Below, piece after piece: positions 19,007 to 30,292 of a stretch of 64,000 nucleotides of DNA (position 1 is the first letter of the stretch; each line of letters begins with the position of its first letter). The stretch is from Tachypleus tridentatus. Lineage: Eukaryota; Arthropoda; Merostomata; Xiphosura; Limulidae. The stretch spans positions 10,416,001 to 10,480,000 of the forward strand of contig NC_134830.1 of NCBI RefSeq assembly GCF_004210375.1. Direction: 5' to 3'. A program made the position numbers and the translations under genes. The notes under the pieces were generated by a model that was not told the DNA's origin, searched no databases, and saw only the letters and a list, made by a program, of their open reading frames with translations.

Positions 19007-21322
19007 CACTGTGCAACAAATTTCAGGTTCAAAAAAAGTATAAGTTAAGTAAGACTTGTTTCTGGATCACAAAAATTGTCCTGATTCTGAATCTGACCTT
19101 TATTCCTCCAGATTAGGCACCGTTTTCCTGTACCATGAACCATATGTTTTATAATATACTGCAAAATATCACGTATTGAACACAACATTGCAAATACTGA
19201 AAGTTACAAAAAACAAAACAAAAATTCAGTTGGTATAACAAAACATTTATTGGTTATGAATTAAAAACACACACCTATCAGTTTAAACAACTTTTGTTCT
19301 TCTAAGCCTCTTGTGTGGAGTGTGATCTTCTTTTTTTATACACCAGCAGTAGTCTGGCAACATGCCAGGGTTCTATTTTCCCCTAAATCGTCGCTCCATC
19401 ATTGAAATATCCTGATGGAATCACTCGCCATGTTCATCACTCACATCACCAAGATTTTCCGCAAAAAAATCCAAATGAGAGTGGAGCACATGAACTTTTA
19501 GGGACATGTTACATCCAATATCATGATAATGACTCAGCAGATCATTCACAACTTGCACATAGTCTTCTGAACGATGGTTCCCCAGGAAGTTATCACAAAC
19601 TTTCTTGAATGACTCAAAGGCAAGCTTCTCTTTTCTCTTGAGATGTGTGATGAAGGTTTCATCAAGTACAATGTTTCGAATTTGGGGACCTATGAAGATA
19701 CCTTCTTTAATTTTAGCTTGACTCAGGGAAGGGAACTTCTCTGCAAGATATGCAAATGTGGAGGATTCCTTGTCCAAGGCTTTCATAAATTGCTTGAACA
19801 AACCAAGTTTAATATGCAAAGGTGGTAAAAAGAATTCTATCACTTTTCACAAGTGGTTTGTGTATGATGTTGTGGTTTCCTTGCTCAATTTCATCTCGGA
19901 TCAGCCAATCCTTGCGTACATAATGTTCAGTTCTTGCTCTGGAGTTCCATAAGCACAGGAAGCAGCAAAATTTAGTATAGCCAAGCTGAAGGCCAGTAAG
20001 CATGGCCACAACCTTGAAATCTGCACAAATATGCCAGTTATGGTCATCATACTGTATGCTTGTTAGAATTGCTTTCAGATTTTCATATGATTCTTTCATG
20101 ATTGTGCTATAAGCTATGGGAACAGAAGGCAGAGTGTTACCATTGTGTAGCAGAACAGCTTTGATGCTGTCCTTGGATGCATCTATGCAAAGTTGCCAGT
20201 TGGTGTTATCATATGGTATTTCCAGTTGCTCAAAAAGTTCAGTGATGTCATTACAAAAGCATAAGTCATCCTTCATGGTGAATAATGCAGGCAGATCCTC
20301 TGTACGTTTCCTGTACAGTGTTTTCTTCACTCCTTACTCAAGAAGATTACGTCTTGAAACCTTGATGCCAGGGCTTTTGTCTTTGGTTAAATAGAGATCC
20401 CTGCACAAGTCATTTAGAGCCTCTTGAGAAAATGATATTGGTTTATTCTCACTTTCTGGATGATTGGGCTCCACATATTCACCACTGGAATGTTCATCTG
20501 CACTGCTGGAACTCTGCATTTCTTGATCTGGAGGTTTGGGTACAGGTAAATTTTCTGAGTGCTCTACTGGGTGCATTGCTGATTGCAAATTTGCGTAAAC
20601 AATGTGTTTCTTTTTTCTTTGCTGTAGTACAGCCTGTAAAGTCTTGCTGACAGAAATAGCAAACATTAGAGTGATCTTTCTGCTCACGCCAAATCATTGG
20701 CACACCAAACTTCATGTGAACATTTTTTCCTGCATACCAGGCACTCAGTGTCTTCACACATGTAAGGCAACACACATGAGGAGCCTTTGACTTGTCCTGG
20801 TCTCCTAAGTCACAAACGAAGTACGCCTTGTACATTTTCTTGATATGGTGTGTAATACTGCACTTTTCTTTAGCAAAAGTTAATTCCCCACATATGTAAC
20901 AGAATCTGTTTGGATCATTTTTGCACTGTCTTGCACTCATTGTTGAAAACAAATAAGATCTGAAAGAAAAAAAATAAATAACATTAAACACAAGCTTTGA
21001 AGTATAAAGTATTAAGTGATAAACTCAATTAAATATAAGCACACAATAATAAACCAGAAAATATGATTTTAAACTGTACTGTGCTATTTATCATACACAT
21101 TGTAGGTGTTACTAAGATTGGTCTCTAGCCTTGGGTTGAAAACCATTTTACAATGCGGTAGAGAATTTTATTTAATAATAATGACAAAAAGGGTATACAG
21201 CGACAATTTTGCAAAAACCATGCCTAATTCAACAAAAAGAAGGCCAATAATGGATTTCCCATGTCATTTTGCATATAAAAATGGCCAAAGATCTCTTGTA
21301 CTTTTTTGAGTGTTGCACAGTG
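19007..21322 (-). mobile_element. Unnamed DNA element with CACTGTGCAACA inverted ends
   Basis: A 2,316 bp insertion in LINE ORF1. Both ends carry the 12 bp inverted repeat CACTGTGCAACA (19,007-19,018, and the complement at 21,311-21,322). It is followed inward by a second shared block, CAAAAAAAGTATAAG versus CAAAAAAGTACAAG. One long broken gene lies on the minus strand. I could not find a clear target duplication, and I cannot assign a superfamily. Confidence 0.8.
19260..20940 (-). pseudogene. Multi-copy element protein of unknown class, broken
   Basis: About 560 codons in pieces. The N-terminus (from 20,940) MSARQCKNDPNRFCYICGE, CCLTCVKTLSAWYAGK, FGVPMIWRE and CYFCQQ shows paired cysteines suggesting zinc binding. 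After a frame change near 20,620, LPVPKPP and an acidic Ser-rich stretch follow. After an in-frame stop near 20,337, LCIDASKDSIKAVLLHNGN and ADFKVVAMLTGLQLGYTKFCCFLCLW follow. After another frame change near 19,840, FLPPLHIKLGLFKQFMKAL, MSLKVHVLHSHLDFFAENLG and SDEHGE, a TGA, then FHQDISMMERRF follow. I recall this protein type as a recurrent, unnamed multi-copy family in arthropods and Hydra. A transposase role is inferred from the terminal repeats only. Confidence 0.7.
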
Positions 21323-21756
21323 TAACAACACCTCCCCTAGGGAGACTCCTTAGGTGGTTGAAAATCACATGCGGGAATAATTTCCTTAGTTCACAGGTGA
21401 TTTGGGGGGATTCGTGTTGTGATGGGGATGCCCTCAATAATGACGACTAGTGGTAACTTGGGTTGGGGTTGTAGGTTGGCAGAAGGAGTTGGATCAGTAG
21501 CATTCTTGGTGGGGGACGAGGATTGGTGAGGTTTAGACTTATTTGGCAGTTCAGGAAATTCAGGTGAATCGAGGATGGTAATTTTATCTTGTGGGGAATT
21601 ACATGAACTATTGATGCTATCGTCGGTTGAGACTTGTATGTTGTCCGATTCAGGTTTGCTGAATGAACAACATTCTGCAGCTTCTTGGAGAAGATTTAGT
21701 TGGTCCGAGCTTGATAATGCTTCACGAGCAGATCAGGTGATTCTTTTCCTGGTCAT
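21323..21756 (-). pseudogene. LINE ORF1 N-terminal block
   Basis: From an ATG at 21,756 the frame reads MTRKRIT, a TGA at codon 8, then SAREALSSSDQLNLLQEAAE. A Ser/Pro-rich disordered stretch (DSPEFPELPNKSKPHQSSS) follows, ending near LVVIIEGIPITTR. A long polar, Pro-rich N-terminus is usual for Jockey-type ORF1. It is cut by the unnamed element at 21,322 and continues at 19,006. Confidence 0.7.
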
Positions 21757-22140
21757 CCTGGTATATTCTAAAGTAATAAATATTCAAAATTAGTATTCAA
21801 AAATCTAAAGTGCATGGGCCTAGGTAGTTATTCCAAATACCCACAGGCGGTCACGTACACCCTGTGAAACAAAGGTCTAGATTACAGAAGATTTTCACTA
21901 AACCTGTTTTTTTGCAGAAAATATAACACGTCTGATCAGCACAACGTCGGAGTAAGACTCCTCTAAAGAAATGGTGAAAAGTAAACGAGTCCAACAGAGT
22001 CATCACACAGATGTCTTTTATACCCCACTTAATTGTCACTGGTGATATGTAGCTCTTTTCCACCTATGTCAGTGCACCCTCTTATTCTGATACTGTATAT
22101 AATAACCTCTTTCCAATAATATCAATTTTTCTCAATAACG
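21757..22140. other. Probable LINE 5' region and unassigned flank
   Basis: No gene recognised. The first roughly 100 bases upstream of ORF1 are probably the LINE 5' untranslated region, but I cannot fix the boundary. The remainder is unassigned. Confidence 0.35.
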
Positions 22141-22269
22141 CAATGCTAATAGGTTTTCCAGTTTTATGATCATTTGAAGATACTTGGAATATTATTGTGT
22201 TATCTAGTGATTTTTGCAAAAAAAAATGCAAAATACAAATTGACAAAGCAATTTACAGTGTGAACTCTT

Positions 22270-23340
22270 GGATTATTATTTCTGAATGGAGTTCGGTTTG
22301 GAATTACTGCATCCAGTCATTAGAATTGCTTGCAAATGTTCACGGACATAAGTTGTTCCGAACACTGATGCCATACCAGATGCGAACTGCTTCAGCTTTG
22401 GAAAATCATCTTCAGGTGTGCAGCTGTAAAATTTAATAAGTTGCCCCTCTCTGTGTTTTGCTTTCAACAAGTCATTTCATTGCAAATCAATGACCTCCAG
22501 CTGAAGTTCCACTGGCACATCATCAATGACACAATCAATAGGATTCTGAGAAAGGAGAATGTCACTATCGATTCTGTTGAGATCTGAAAATCTCTCTAAA
22601 AATGCTTATTTAAATCACCAATAATCTTTTTCTGAAACTCCAGGTTGACATCTTCTGTGATTCCAGCATGAAGCTCATTGAAACACTGAAAATGTGAGAG
22701 GTTTCCTCCTTCCAAATGTGCTTCAAACAATGACAGCTTTCTCCAAATCCTTTAATGATTCTATAGAGATCACAGACAAGGTTATTTTTCCCCTGAAGTT
22801 TCAAGTTCAATTCATTCATGTAGGATGTGATGTTGACAATCAAACTGGATCCGACTGAAGTGGATCGGCTCTATATATCTCGACAAGTAATATATCTATT
22901 TCTCTTCTTAGCTTATAAAAACGAGACAAGACTTTATCACAGCTGAGCCACCTCACCACCGTCTGGTAAGGCAAGTCACAGAAATCCGAATAAATTTCTT
23001 CAAGAAACGCCTTGAACTGGTGATGATTAAGTGCATGACCCCGAATGAAGTTCACTGCAAAAATGACTGGTTTCAGTATGCAAGAAATATCTAAGTCTTT
23101 TTCACAGAGTGCTTGATGATGTATAATGCAGTGTATGAACAGAGTGCTTGAGAGTTGAAGATCTTCCAACTGTTTCCTGATCAGCCCCACTAGATCCTTC
23201 TTTACTCCAGCCATGTTTTTTTTCTCCATGAACTGTTGCACTTTTAAGCTGATTCCACTGAAGGTTATAGTCTTGCAAAGTTTTATGCACTTCCATGAAT
23301 ATGTCTTCTCCAGTTGTTCGTCAAGAATGAGTGTTAGAAT
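22270..23340 (-). pseudogene. Second hAT transposase fossil (GTF2IRD2-like)
   Basis: On the minus strand, KDLVGLIRKQLEDL, FIHCIIHHQALCEK, VNFIRGHALNHHQFKAFLEE and VVRWLSCDKVLSRFYKLRRE (23,290-22,880) match the central region of GTF2IRD2/ZBED-type hAT transposases. VNITSYMNELNLKLQGKNNL (22,840-22,780) and FPKLKQFASGMASVFGTTYV (near 22,400-22,330) follow, ahead of the degenerate dimerisation segment. At least three frameshifts or stops interrupt it. The N-terminal part is replaced at about 23,340 by an RNase H-bearing retroelement fragment. No hAT ends were found. Confidence 0.8.
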
Positions 23341-23740
23341 GAATTTCTCTACTCTTGGAGAAGAGGGCAAAGCTGGGAGCTCTTCTATCTGGATCCCTGG
23401 ATATTTTTTCAGGTGTTGGTAGGATTGGTACCAGTGTCATATCTTGAGGCAAGAGTGGCATCTGGTCTCTTGGTTCTGCTGCTGCTGCTGCAAATTGGTC
23501 AGCTTTGTCATTGTACTTGACACCAGCGTGGCCTGGGATATACACAAAGGTGGGAGATTTATCATGGATATAAGGTGCAGCCTCTCTCCATCCATCAGGT
23601 AGCCAGCCATTCTGGCTTCTCTGCACACTGCCATGGAGTCGGTGGCAAACACGACTGCAGTGACATCAGGGGATTCTCGGACAAGCCATCCAAGAGCTTG
23701 CTTGACAGCCTCAAATTCCATATTAGTGCTACTTATGTAC
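23330..23740 (-). pseudogene. RNase H fragment of a retroelement
   Basis: Two overlapping frames on the minus strand: MEFEAVKQALGWLVRESPDV and VFATDSMAVCREARM (23,721-23,600), then FVYIPGHAGVKYNDKADQFA (23,545-23,490). The order of the E, D and GHAG..ND..AD blocks fits the RNase H domain of LINE-type elements. The two halves are separated by a frameshift. No reverse transcriptase is seen upstream, so it is only a terminal fragment. It abuts the hAT fossil. Confidence 0.7.
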
Positions 23741-25256
23741 AGGGTGCATGCTCTAGACTTCTCAGTTATGGGTGTGCCACCTTGTCCACTCAGTTAGTGA
23801 GAAAGGATAATCTTCATAATTCCAGACCTAGTGAGTTATTTTCCTCTGCATTCATGATTCCCTCATTCCAAGCTTGTATCTTGATCACTTAGTTGGAGAA
23901 TGAGGATGATGTTTATAATTCCCAACCTGATGAATTCTGTTCCTTTAGTTAAGTAAAGCTTAATGATCCTATCATTCTGAGCTGAGTTTTGCCTTTTGGG
24001 CTTCTGCAGATGGAGGAGAAGGTTTATCCATTTCAGTATTACTTACATTCTTATTGTGATTGTTGTTGCTAGGAACATGTCATTCTGTGGCTATAGGATG
24101 GGATCCATTTACAAATATTTATCTGTCACATTGCATTACAATTGCTCTAGCCACTAACATTGGATATAGGGATCAAGACCCTTTAATTCTAACTTTGAGT
24201 AGTGAAACCGTGGCAGTCTGGGTGGGGTCAGCTTATAATGATCACTTATGAATAATACCATTTATTATACAGGAACAAAGTTGAGGATAAAGAGCATATA
24301 TGTTCTAAATATATTATGGTGCCCCCACACCAAGGGTGCCAATCTTCTGTTGGTACACCCATGATATATGCAGATGCTTTTTGTATGGCAAATGCCCTTA
24401 TTGGCTCCTCTTTATCAGTGTAGGATTCAAGCTATAAGTGTCAGCAGAGGTAAGTATGTTTTAGAAGTTCACATTTTTCATAAATTAAAAAAGTGTTTCC
24501 AATAATAATTACCTCTTCTGCCACCCTGCTTAGATGGTCCAAGGAAGAACTCCCGGAAGTCAAGTAATATCTGTAAGTTGAGATGAGGTAAGTATTATTG
24601 GATATACATTTTCAATGTAGGAAAATGTTAATTTTCAACTTTTATATTGGTTTGTTTGGTTAGATCACTGCACGAGCTATTGCTATCTGATTTTTTGGAC
24701 AGGAAACACTTTATCTTCTGCAATGCACCAATGTATTAGTTCATGTCTAAATTAGTCAATAGAATACTACTTATGAACATAAAGGGACTACAATTTTTTC
24801 TTCACATATATGAATGATCTGCTTTTTGTGGCTTTACCTGTTGTACAAGTAAAGATTACTGACAAACTCTGTGGTACATTCATCCAAAGATGACTGTTCC
24901 ACACCAAAGATCCAAAATATCCACTTTTGTTTTGTTGTTAATACCACCTAGACTAAGCCAGAGATCTATCTACCTCTTCTTTGACATCTTGTCTGTTAGC
25001 CAAAATTAAATCTGTATTTGCTGGCAAAATCAGTAATTTAATTTGAAGGATTTGGAAGATTACTGGGTCCATCAGAGTAAGATAATTTTGGCAATTCAGA
25101 ATCATGTGTAGCCACCATAACAGTGAAGAATACAAGTAATCAATAACTGAAGTGACTGTATTGTTATAAAAAGTAGTAAACGCATAATATGCCAGCATAT
25201 CACATTATTTATTACCATTATTGTTTGTAATATGTAGTTGTTAGCATTGTTAATTT
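23741..25256. other. Intergenic stretch with one imperfect direct repeat
   Basis: No gene supported. Segments of about 90-95 bp at 23,786-23,873 and 23,888-23,984 resemble each other (CTCAGTTAGTGAGAAAGGATAAT versus CTTAGTTGGAGAATGAGGATGAT). Several GGTAAGTA donor-like sites (near 24,452 and 24,588) are not attached to recognisable exons. Confidence 0.4.
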
Positions 25257-25525
25257 GAATAACTGGTGCTGTCTGTTCTGTTCTTTGAAATATTTTATAC
25301 CATGTTGTTATTGTTTTAATTGGGTTATTTCGTATTATACATATAATCCCTTTTAAATTGTATATCCTGTTTATTGTGTGTTTTGTTGTTTCAAAAGTTG
25401 TTAACTGGTGTTGTCTATTCTGTTCTCTGAAATATTTTGTACTGTCTTATTTACTAGGTTGTTATTATTTTAATTGGGTTATTTGGAATTATGCATCATT
25501 TTTAAATTGTCTATCCTATTTATCG
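25257..25525. repeat. Two tandem units of about 140 bp
   Basis: The unit starting AACTGGTGCTGTCTGTTCTG (about 25,259) repeats as AACTGGTGTTGTCTATTCTG (about 25,400). The second unit is interrupted by the SINE at 25,526 and its tail (TCTGTTTATTATGTGTTT) resumes after it at about 25,803. Confidence 0.7.
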
Positions 25526-25799
25526 GCCTGGCATGGCCAGATGGGTTAAGGCATTTGACTCATAATCTGAAGGTTGCAGGTTCAAATCTCCATTGCACCA
25601 AACATGCTTGCCCTTTCAGCTGCAGGGGCATTATAATGTTACAATCAAGCCCACTATTTGTTGGTAAAAGAGAAGCCGAAGAGATGGCAGTGGGTGGTGA
25701 TGACTAGCTGCCTTCCCTCTTGTCTTATACTACTAAATTAAGGACAGCTAGGGCAGATAGCCCTTGTGTAGCTTTGCATGAAATTCAAAAAACAACAGA
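25526..25799 (+). mobile_element. SINE family A, full length
   Basis: The tRNA-like head GCCTGGCATGGCCAGATGGG (A box) and GGTTCAAATCT-like B box are followed by the conserved body (ATGCTTGCCCTTTCAGCTG, GTGGGTGGTGATGACTAGCT, CTGCCTTCCCTC) and an A-rich tail. It is inserted in a 140 bp tandem repeat. Confidence 0.9.
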
Positions 25800-27334
25800 C
25801 TATTCTGTTTATTATGTGTTTGCATTGTTGTTTAGAACATATGGTCCACTGTAAACATCTCATCATGTATTATCTTTTTTATTTAATATATGGTACTTTG
25901 CATAAATGTTATTCTGTATTAGCAATGTTAAGAGTATTTGATGCTGTCTATGTTATTTGTTTTGGATATTTTAATACTGTCTTATTTTATTCTCTGTATG
26001 CTACCATTGCAGTTGAAGTGGAATATGTAGTAATCTATCTTTTGTACTGTGTATTGTCAACATATGAAACATCTAGTCTGTATATTTTGTATTTATATTA
26101 ATGAGTTAACTTGCATTTTAAAAGTTAATAGAGGCATGAATAGCTATTATGTTGTGATACTGTAGTGTGTATGGTAAAACAACTTTGGAACATTGCAGTT
26201 TTTTTATAGTTATGAATATTTTTACTGTATTAAGTCATAGTAATTAAAAGAAGCAAAAGTAATCTATGCAGTAAATACTAGCAGTTGTAGTTCAGTAAGT
26301 TACTATAATTTCTGTTGTGTTATAATTTTTTGTCATAAGTTGAGTTTAAGGTTTTTATATTTTCTTAAATTTGTTGCATTTTTCTGTACAAGAATTGTGA
26401 ATTCTTAACTTATTTTATTTTGTGAGACTTGTACTAAGTCTGTTTCTTAAGCCCAATAATTAAGAAGTAAACTCAAATTGTTCTTAACTTTTCTGAAGAA
26501 GTGATTTAGGTACTTGTCTCAGAAAAGTATTTTGCATACATTGTATAATGTTACAACTTTATTTATAGCATCACTTTGATTTAAAAAACCAATAAAACAA
26601 ATTATATACCAAAATATTTTTATTGTTTAGTCAGCCATTTGTTTCAGGTTTTCAATGTGGTTTGACATTATTCTTTCATGGATATTTTTCTGTACTTGAT
26701 GGTATTTTCAAATTTCACCAAAATGTCCATACTTTAAGCTCACAAATTTTGATGATGCTTTCTATTCTGTAGACTTATGACAAATATGAGGGTAAGGCAA
26801 CTTCAGTATTAAAATATTTAAATTCAGAATTTTTTTTCTTACATTTCTGAAACTATAGATATTACAAATGATCATGAGAATATAAACAAGATACATGTAA
26901 ATGATAATATTGATACTCATTTGGTATTAAATATGACATCAGGTTCTACAAGAATTGAAATGATATTGGTAATGTTATGATTTGAATATATGAGCATAAA
27001 ATACCTCTGTACCTGCTGCATGGGTCAAAGAATCCCTCATGATTTACAAAGACTCCAATATACTGATCAAACTCTTCCAGTATCCCATATACTTCTGTAG
27101 CTTCTCAAGGAGGGTCTGTTGCCAAAACAAACTATATTAGAACACCCACCCATGATACATAAGCATGTATACCATGTTTGGAGATGCAAGTTTGCAGTTA
27201 GGGGTCTGAACACTTTTTAAATATGGTATCCTCAGGGAACCAGAAAAAGAAAGTCTAATGCAGGATTTAGGTTTAACAACCATAAAAACTTTCCTCAGAT
27301 GTCTGTGATAATTAGATGCTTCACCTTAGTTTAT
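25800..27334. other. AT-rich intergenic stretch
   Basis: Nothing coding is supported. The 107-codon frame at 25,778-26,101 begins inside the SINE tail and is hydrophobic by composition only. An AATAAA lies at about 26,592, but no exon was found upstream. Confidence 0.4.
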
Positions 27335-27442
27335 TTGTTTGTAATTAAGTCCAAAGCTACACAGTAGGCTGTCTGTACTCTGCCCATCATGGGTATCAAA
27401 ACACATTTTCCAGACATGCTGCTATGACATAGGAGGAACCTC
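27335..27442 (-). mobile_element. SINE family B, degenerate
   Basis: The tail-side GTTTGTAATTAAGTCCAAAG, TGTCTGTACTCTGCCCATCA and GGGTATCAAAACAC resemble the reverse complement of the family B head and tail (see 53,127). Confidence 0.65.
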
Positions 27443-28864
27443 ACCTTAGTAAGGAAGCTACACTATATGGACAAGGACATCCCCAAGGTATTCCTGAGGC
27501 CATTTGTCAAGGTTGATCCTGCTAACTCCAGGACTATAAGAGTTAGCTGGATGTGTATACAAAGCTACATCCTGAACTAACATAAAGTAAACTGTTAAAT
27601 TGTGTAAATATTGTATTAATTTTGCAAATAATCTATTTTTGTTTTATTTGCACTAATTGCTAGTTGATTTTCCAAGTAAATTATTGTGGTTTTGTAGTTT
27701 TTAATTTATGTTTATGTAATTTAACTGTTAAAATTTTATTGTGGTGCACCAGCTCTTAACAGTAATTTGTACTTTCATCAGGATCATCAAATATTCATAT
27801 TTCTGATATTCAAATAAGTATATTAAATCATATAAGCATATTAAACTTTGGTTTCTGCTGACATTAAACAGATTCATCCTTGCCAAGTAAGTGTTATCAT
27901 TCTTCAGAGTAATCAGTGGATATGAACTGGAGCTATGAAGTATACCAAGTTATGGATTGTGCATCTGTTTATCTCTCCAGTCCACCAGAAACAATGAATG
28001 AATTCATTGAAGGTGCACAAAAATAATATTTATTAACAAATAATAACATGAACACAATCACAAATAAATAAAACAAAGACATGTTAGTCTGATGTGGATT
28101 GTTGCACGAGAGAGGGAAAGGCAGTAAGATCTGAGTGTGCTGTCTCTCATCAATCTAGTGTTTTTCCCTTCAGCAAAGTAAACTGGAACTATGTGAAACT
28201 ACTGAATGGAAATAAATCCAAAGTTAAAAGAGCATTAAAGAAAAAGTGCTGAAATCTCAGTTAAACTAAATCTACTTTAAGTCTTACAAAAAGTTCTTAA
28301 ATTAAGAATTAAGTAAGGTATCCAACCCAATTTTATCCAAAGATGAACTCCTATCTTTTGATACTAGAAAATATAGCATTGTGAGTCAAATTGGTACATG
28401 AAATCTCTTGTAGGCATTCTTTATACACATAATTCTTGAGTGCTGCAGGAAGAAATTCCAGGTTATTACCCAACTTGTTGACTATTCTTTAAAATAATAG
28501 GTATTGGGAGACTTGATTTTGTGTGTTAAAATGGAATTTAGTTTGATTTATGTAATTTTCTATTTATGGTTACATAAATCTTACTCAACTGTATAAATTG
28601 AATCATTTAAAGAAGTAAATAGAGAAAAATTTTCAAATTCTTCTTACTAATCCCATGTTTCATTACACATTTTATCAAACTGTTGGAATGTTCTCAACGT
28701 ACCACATCTGCAAGCTGTAAGTTCTTGTCTTGAGGTCATGACTTCAGTGCTATGGGCCTCAAGCCTGCATCTTCCCGATCTGGCATCACAGTTCATTAGT
28801 TACTGTCTCTGTTTTCTTTTAAAAAATTTTATGTGATGTACATTATAGAATAAAATGGTATTTC
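27443..28864. other. AT-rich intergenic stretch
   Basis: No gene or recognised repeat. Low-complexity AT runs and scattered short frames only. Confidence 0.4.
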
Positions 28865-29335
28865 TTTAAAACCTTCACATGCTTAATATACTTTGTATTT
28901 ATATTCTACAAATATTTCAATCCTTCCAATAATTAAGTATTCTTTAAAACCTTCACATGCTTAATATACTTTGTATTTATATTCTACAAATATTTCAATC
29001 CTTCCAATAATTAAGTATTCTTTAAAACCTTCACATGCTTAATATACTTTGTATTTATATTCTACAAATATTTCAATCCTTCCAATAATTAAGTATTCTT
29101 TAAAACCTTCACATGCTTAATATGCTTTGTATTTATATTCTACAAATATTTCAATCCTTCCAATAATTAAGTATTCTTTAAAACCTTCACATGCTTAATA
29201 TACTTTGTATTTATATTCTACAAATATTTCAATCCTTCCAATAATTAAGTATTCTTTAAAACCTTCACATGCTTAATATACTTTGTATTTATATTCTACA
29301 AATATTTCAATCCTTCCAATAATTAAGTATTCTTT
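28865..29335. repeat. Tandem array, 78 bp unit, about six copies
   Basis: The unit begins CTTCACATGCTTAATATAC and contains TTCAATCCTTCCAATAATTA. Copies start at about 28,872 and every 78 bp after that. They are almost identical (one TATGC variant in the fourth), implying recent expansion or homogenisation. Confidence 0.95.
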
Positions 29336-29939
29336 GAAACTGATTCTATGTTTAAAATTACAGTCACACTATAACTATGAGTAGACCGATTAAACAATCA
29401 ACATTATAACTATGAAATCCAACGTGTTGGGAGGATGAAGAACTATGACCATCAAGAGACTAATATAAATGTGTGATAATTATATGTTAAATAATTTTGA
29501 ATGCACTGAAAGGCAAGACAAATTGTATGTAAAATCATAAAAAGTGTTAATTTATCACGATTAACATTGATACTGCATAAATATGTTTCCAAACACAGGA
29601 ATGATTCTCCATCTTTTAGCCATCATAAAATTCAAGAGGAATGATCATCAAAATGAGTAAACAGAATAAGTACTTTTGTCATGATCAAGGTGGGTGTTTT
29701 GTTGGAAAAGAGCGAATTGTAATTCTATAAGTGAGAGAAGGCTTCATGAATGGGCTTCAGAGAACCTTGAGAAAGTTTGCCCTCTATTAACTGTGGGAGA
29801 GCCCTGCAGTAATCAGCATCAGTGTTAAAGAAAGTACCTTAAGAAGTCCAACTGCTATTACAAATCAGACTATGAATATTTGAAATGAACTTTAATAGAT
29901 CCATAAAACTTCAAAGCTGACTTCTTAATTTAAAAAATA
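29336..29939. other. Intergenic stretch
   Basis: No gene or known repeat family recognised. Confidence 0.4.
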
Positions 29940-30068
29940 CTAGTTTTTCGTGGTGACGAGAAACCCACTCGAAGTAAAAATGTATCTCAAGATGGGTATT
30001 AAAACGTTTATTAAAATAAAGTATAGAACAACGTTTCGACTTTCTTAGGTCGTCTTCAGGTTAACAAA
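29940..30068. mobile_element. Penelope-like terminal fragment with a stem-loop
   Basis: GAGAAACCCACTCGAAGTAA, AAACGTTTATTAAAATAAAG and the block AACGTTTCGAC...GTCGTCTTCAGG look like the terminal repeat of a Penelope-like element. The complementary strand contains CTGAAGA, then CGAC and GTCG as a short stem, then AAAC, similar to hammerhead ribozyme cores reported in such repeats. The assignment is from memory of the motif. Confidence 0.5.
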
Positions 30069-30087
30069 GAGATAGTTTGCAAACTTG

Positions 30088-30202
30088 GTAGGTGGTGATG
30101 ACTAGTTGCCTTCCCTCTAATCTTACACTGCTGAATTAGGCACTGTTAGCGCAGATAGTCCTTGTGTAGCCTTGCGAGAAATTCCAAAATAAACAAACAA
30201 GC
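30088..30202 (+). mobile_element. SINE family A, 3' half only
   Basis: Begins in the body (GTAGGTGGTGATGACTAGTT) and ends AAATAAACAAACAAG. The tRNA-like head is missing. Confidence 0.85.
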
Positions 30203-30292
30203 TGAAAAAGATCAACATTTGTCGGTAAGATCCCTTTCCTTTAAGTATGAGCTAAAATCAGCTGTTTTCATGACTTGTAGTTACTTGGTATG

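Larger units (their letters stand above)
3897..21850 (-). mobile_element. Jockey-like LINE split by nested insertions
   Basis: All pieces lie on the minus strand in LINE order: 5' region (about 21,850-21,757), ORF1/gag in three blocks, ORF2 endonuclease and reverse transcriptase (12,745-10,056), 3' region in two blocks, and an (AAT)n tail at 3,950-3,901. Removing the gypsy (5.2 kb), piggyBac composite (5.2 kb) and unnamed element (2.3 kb) leaves about 5.3 kb, a usual size for a full-length Jockey-type LINE. The outer 5' boundary is approximate and I did not find a target-site duplication. Confidence 0.8.

Noticed and set aside
24440-24600. Two GGTAAGTA donor-like sites suggesting exons
   Set aside because: No acceptors, conserved protein or open frames of useful length adjoin them.
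25778-26101. 107-codon hydrophobic frame
   Set aside because: It starts within the SINE tail, and its Leu/Tyr/Ile-rich composition follows from AT-rich DNA. No motif or splice site supports it.
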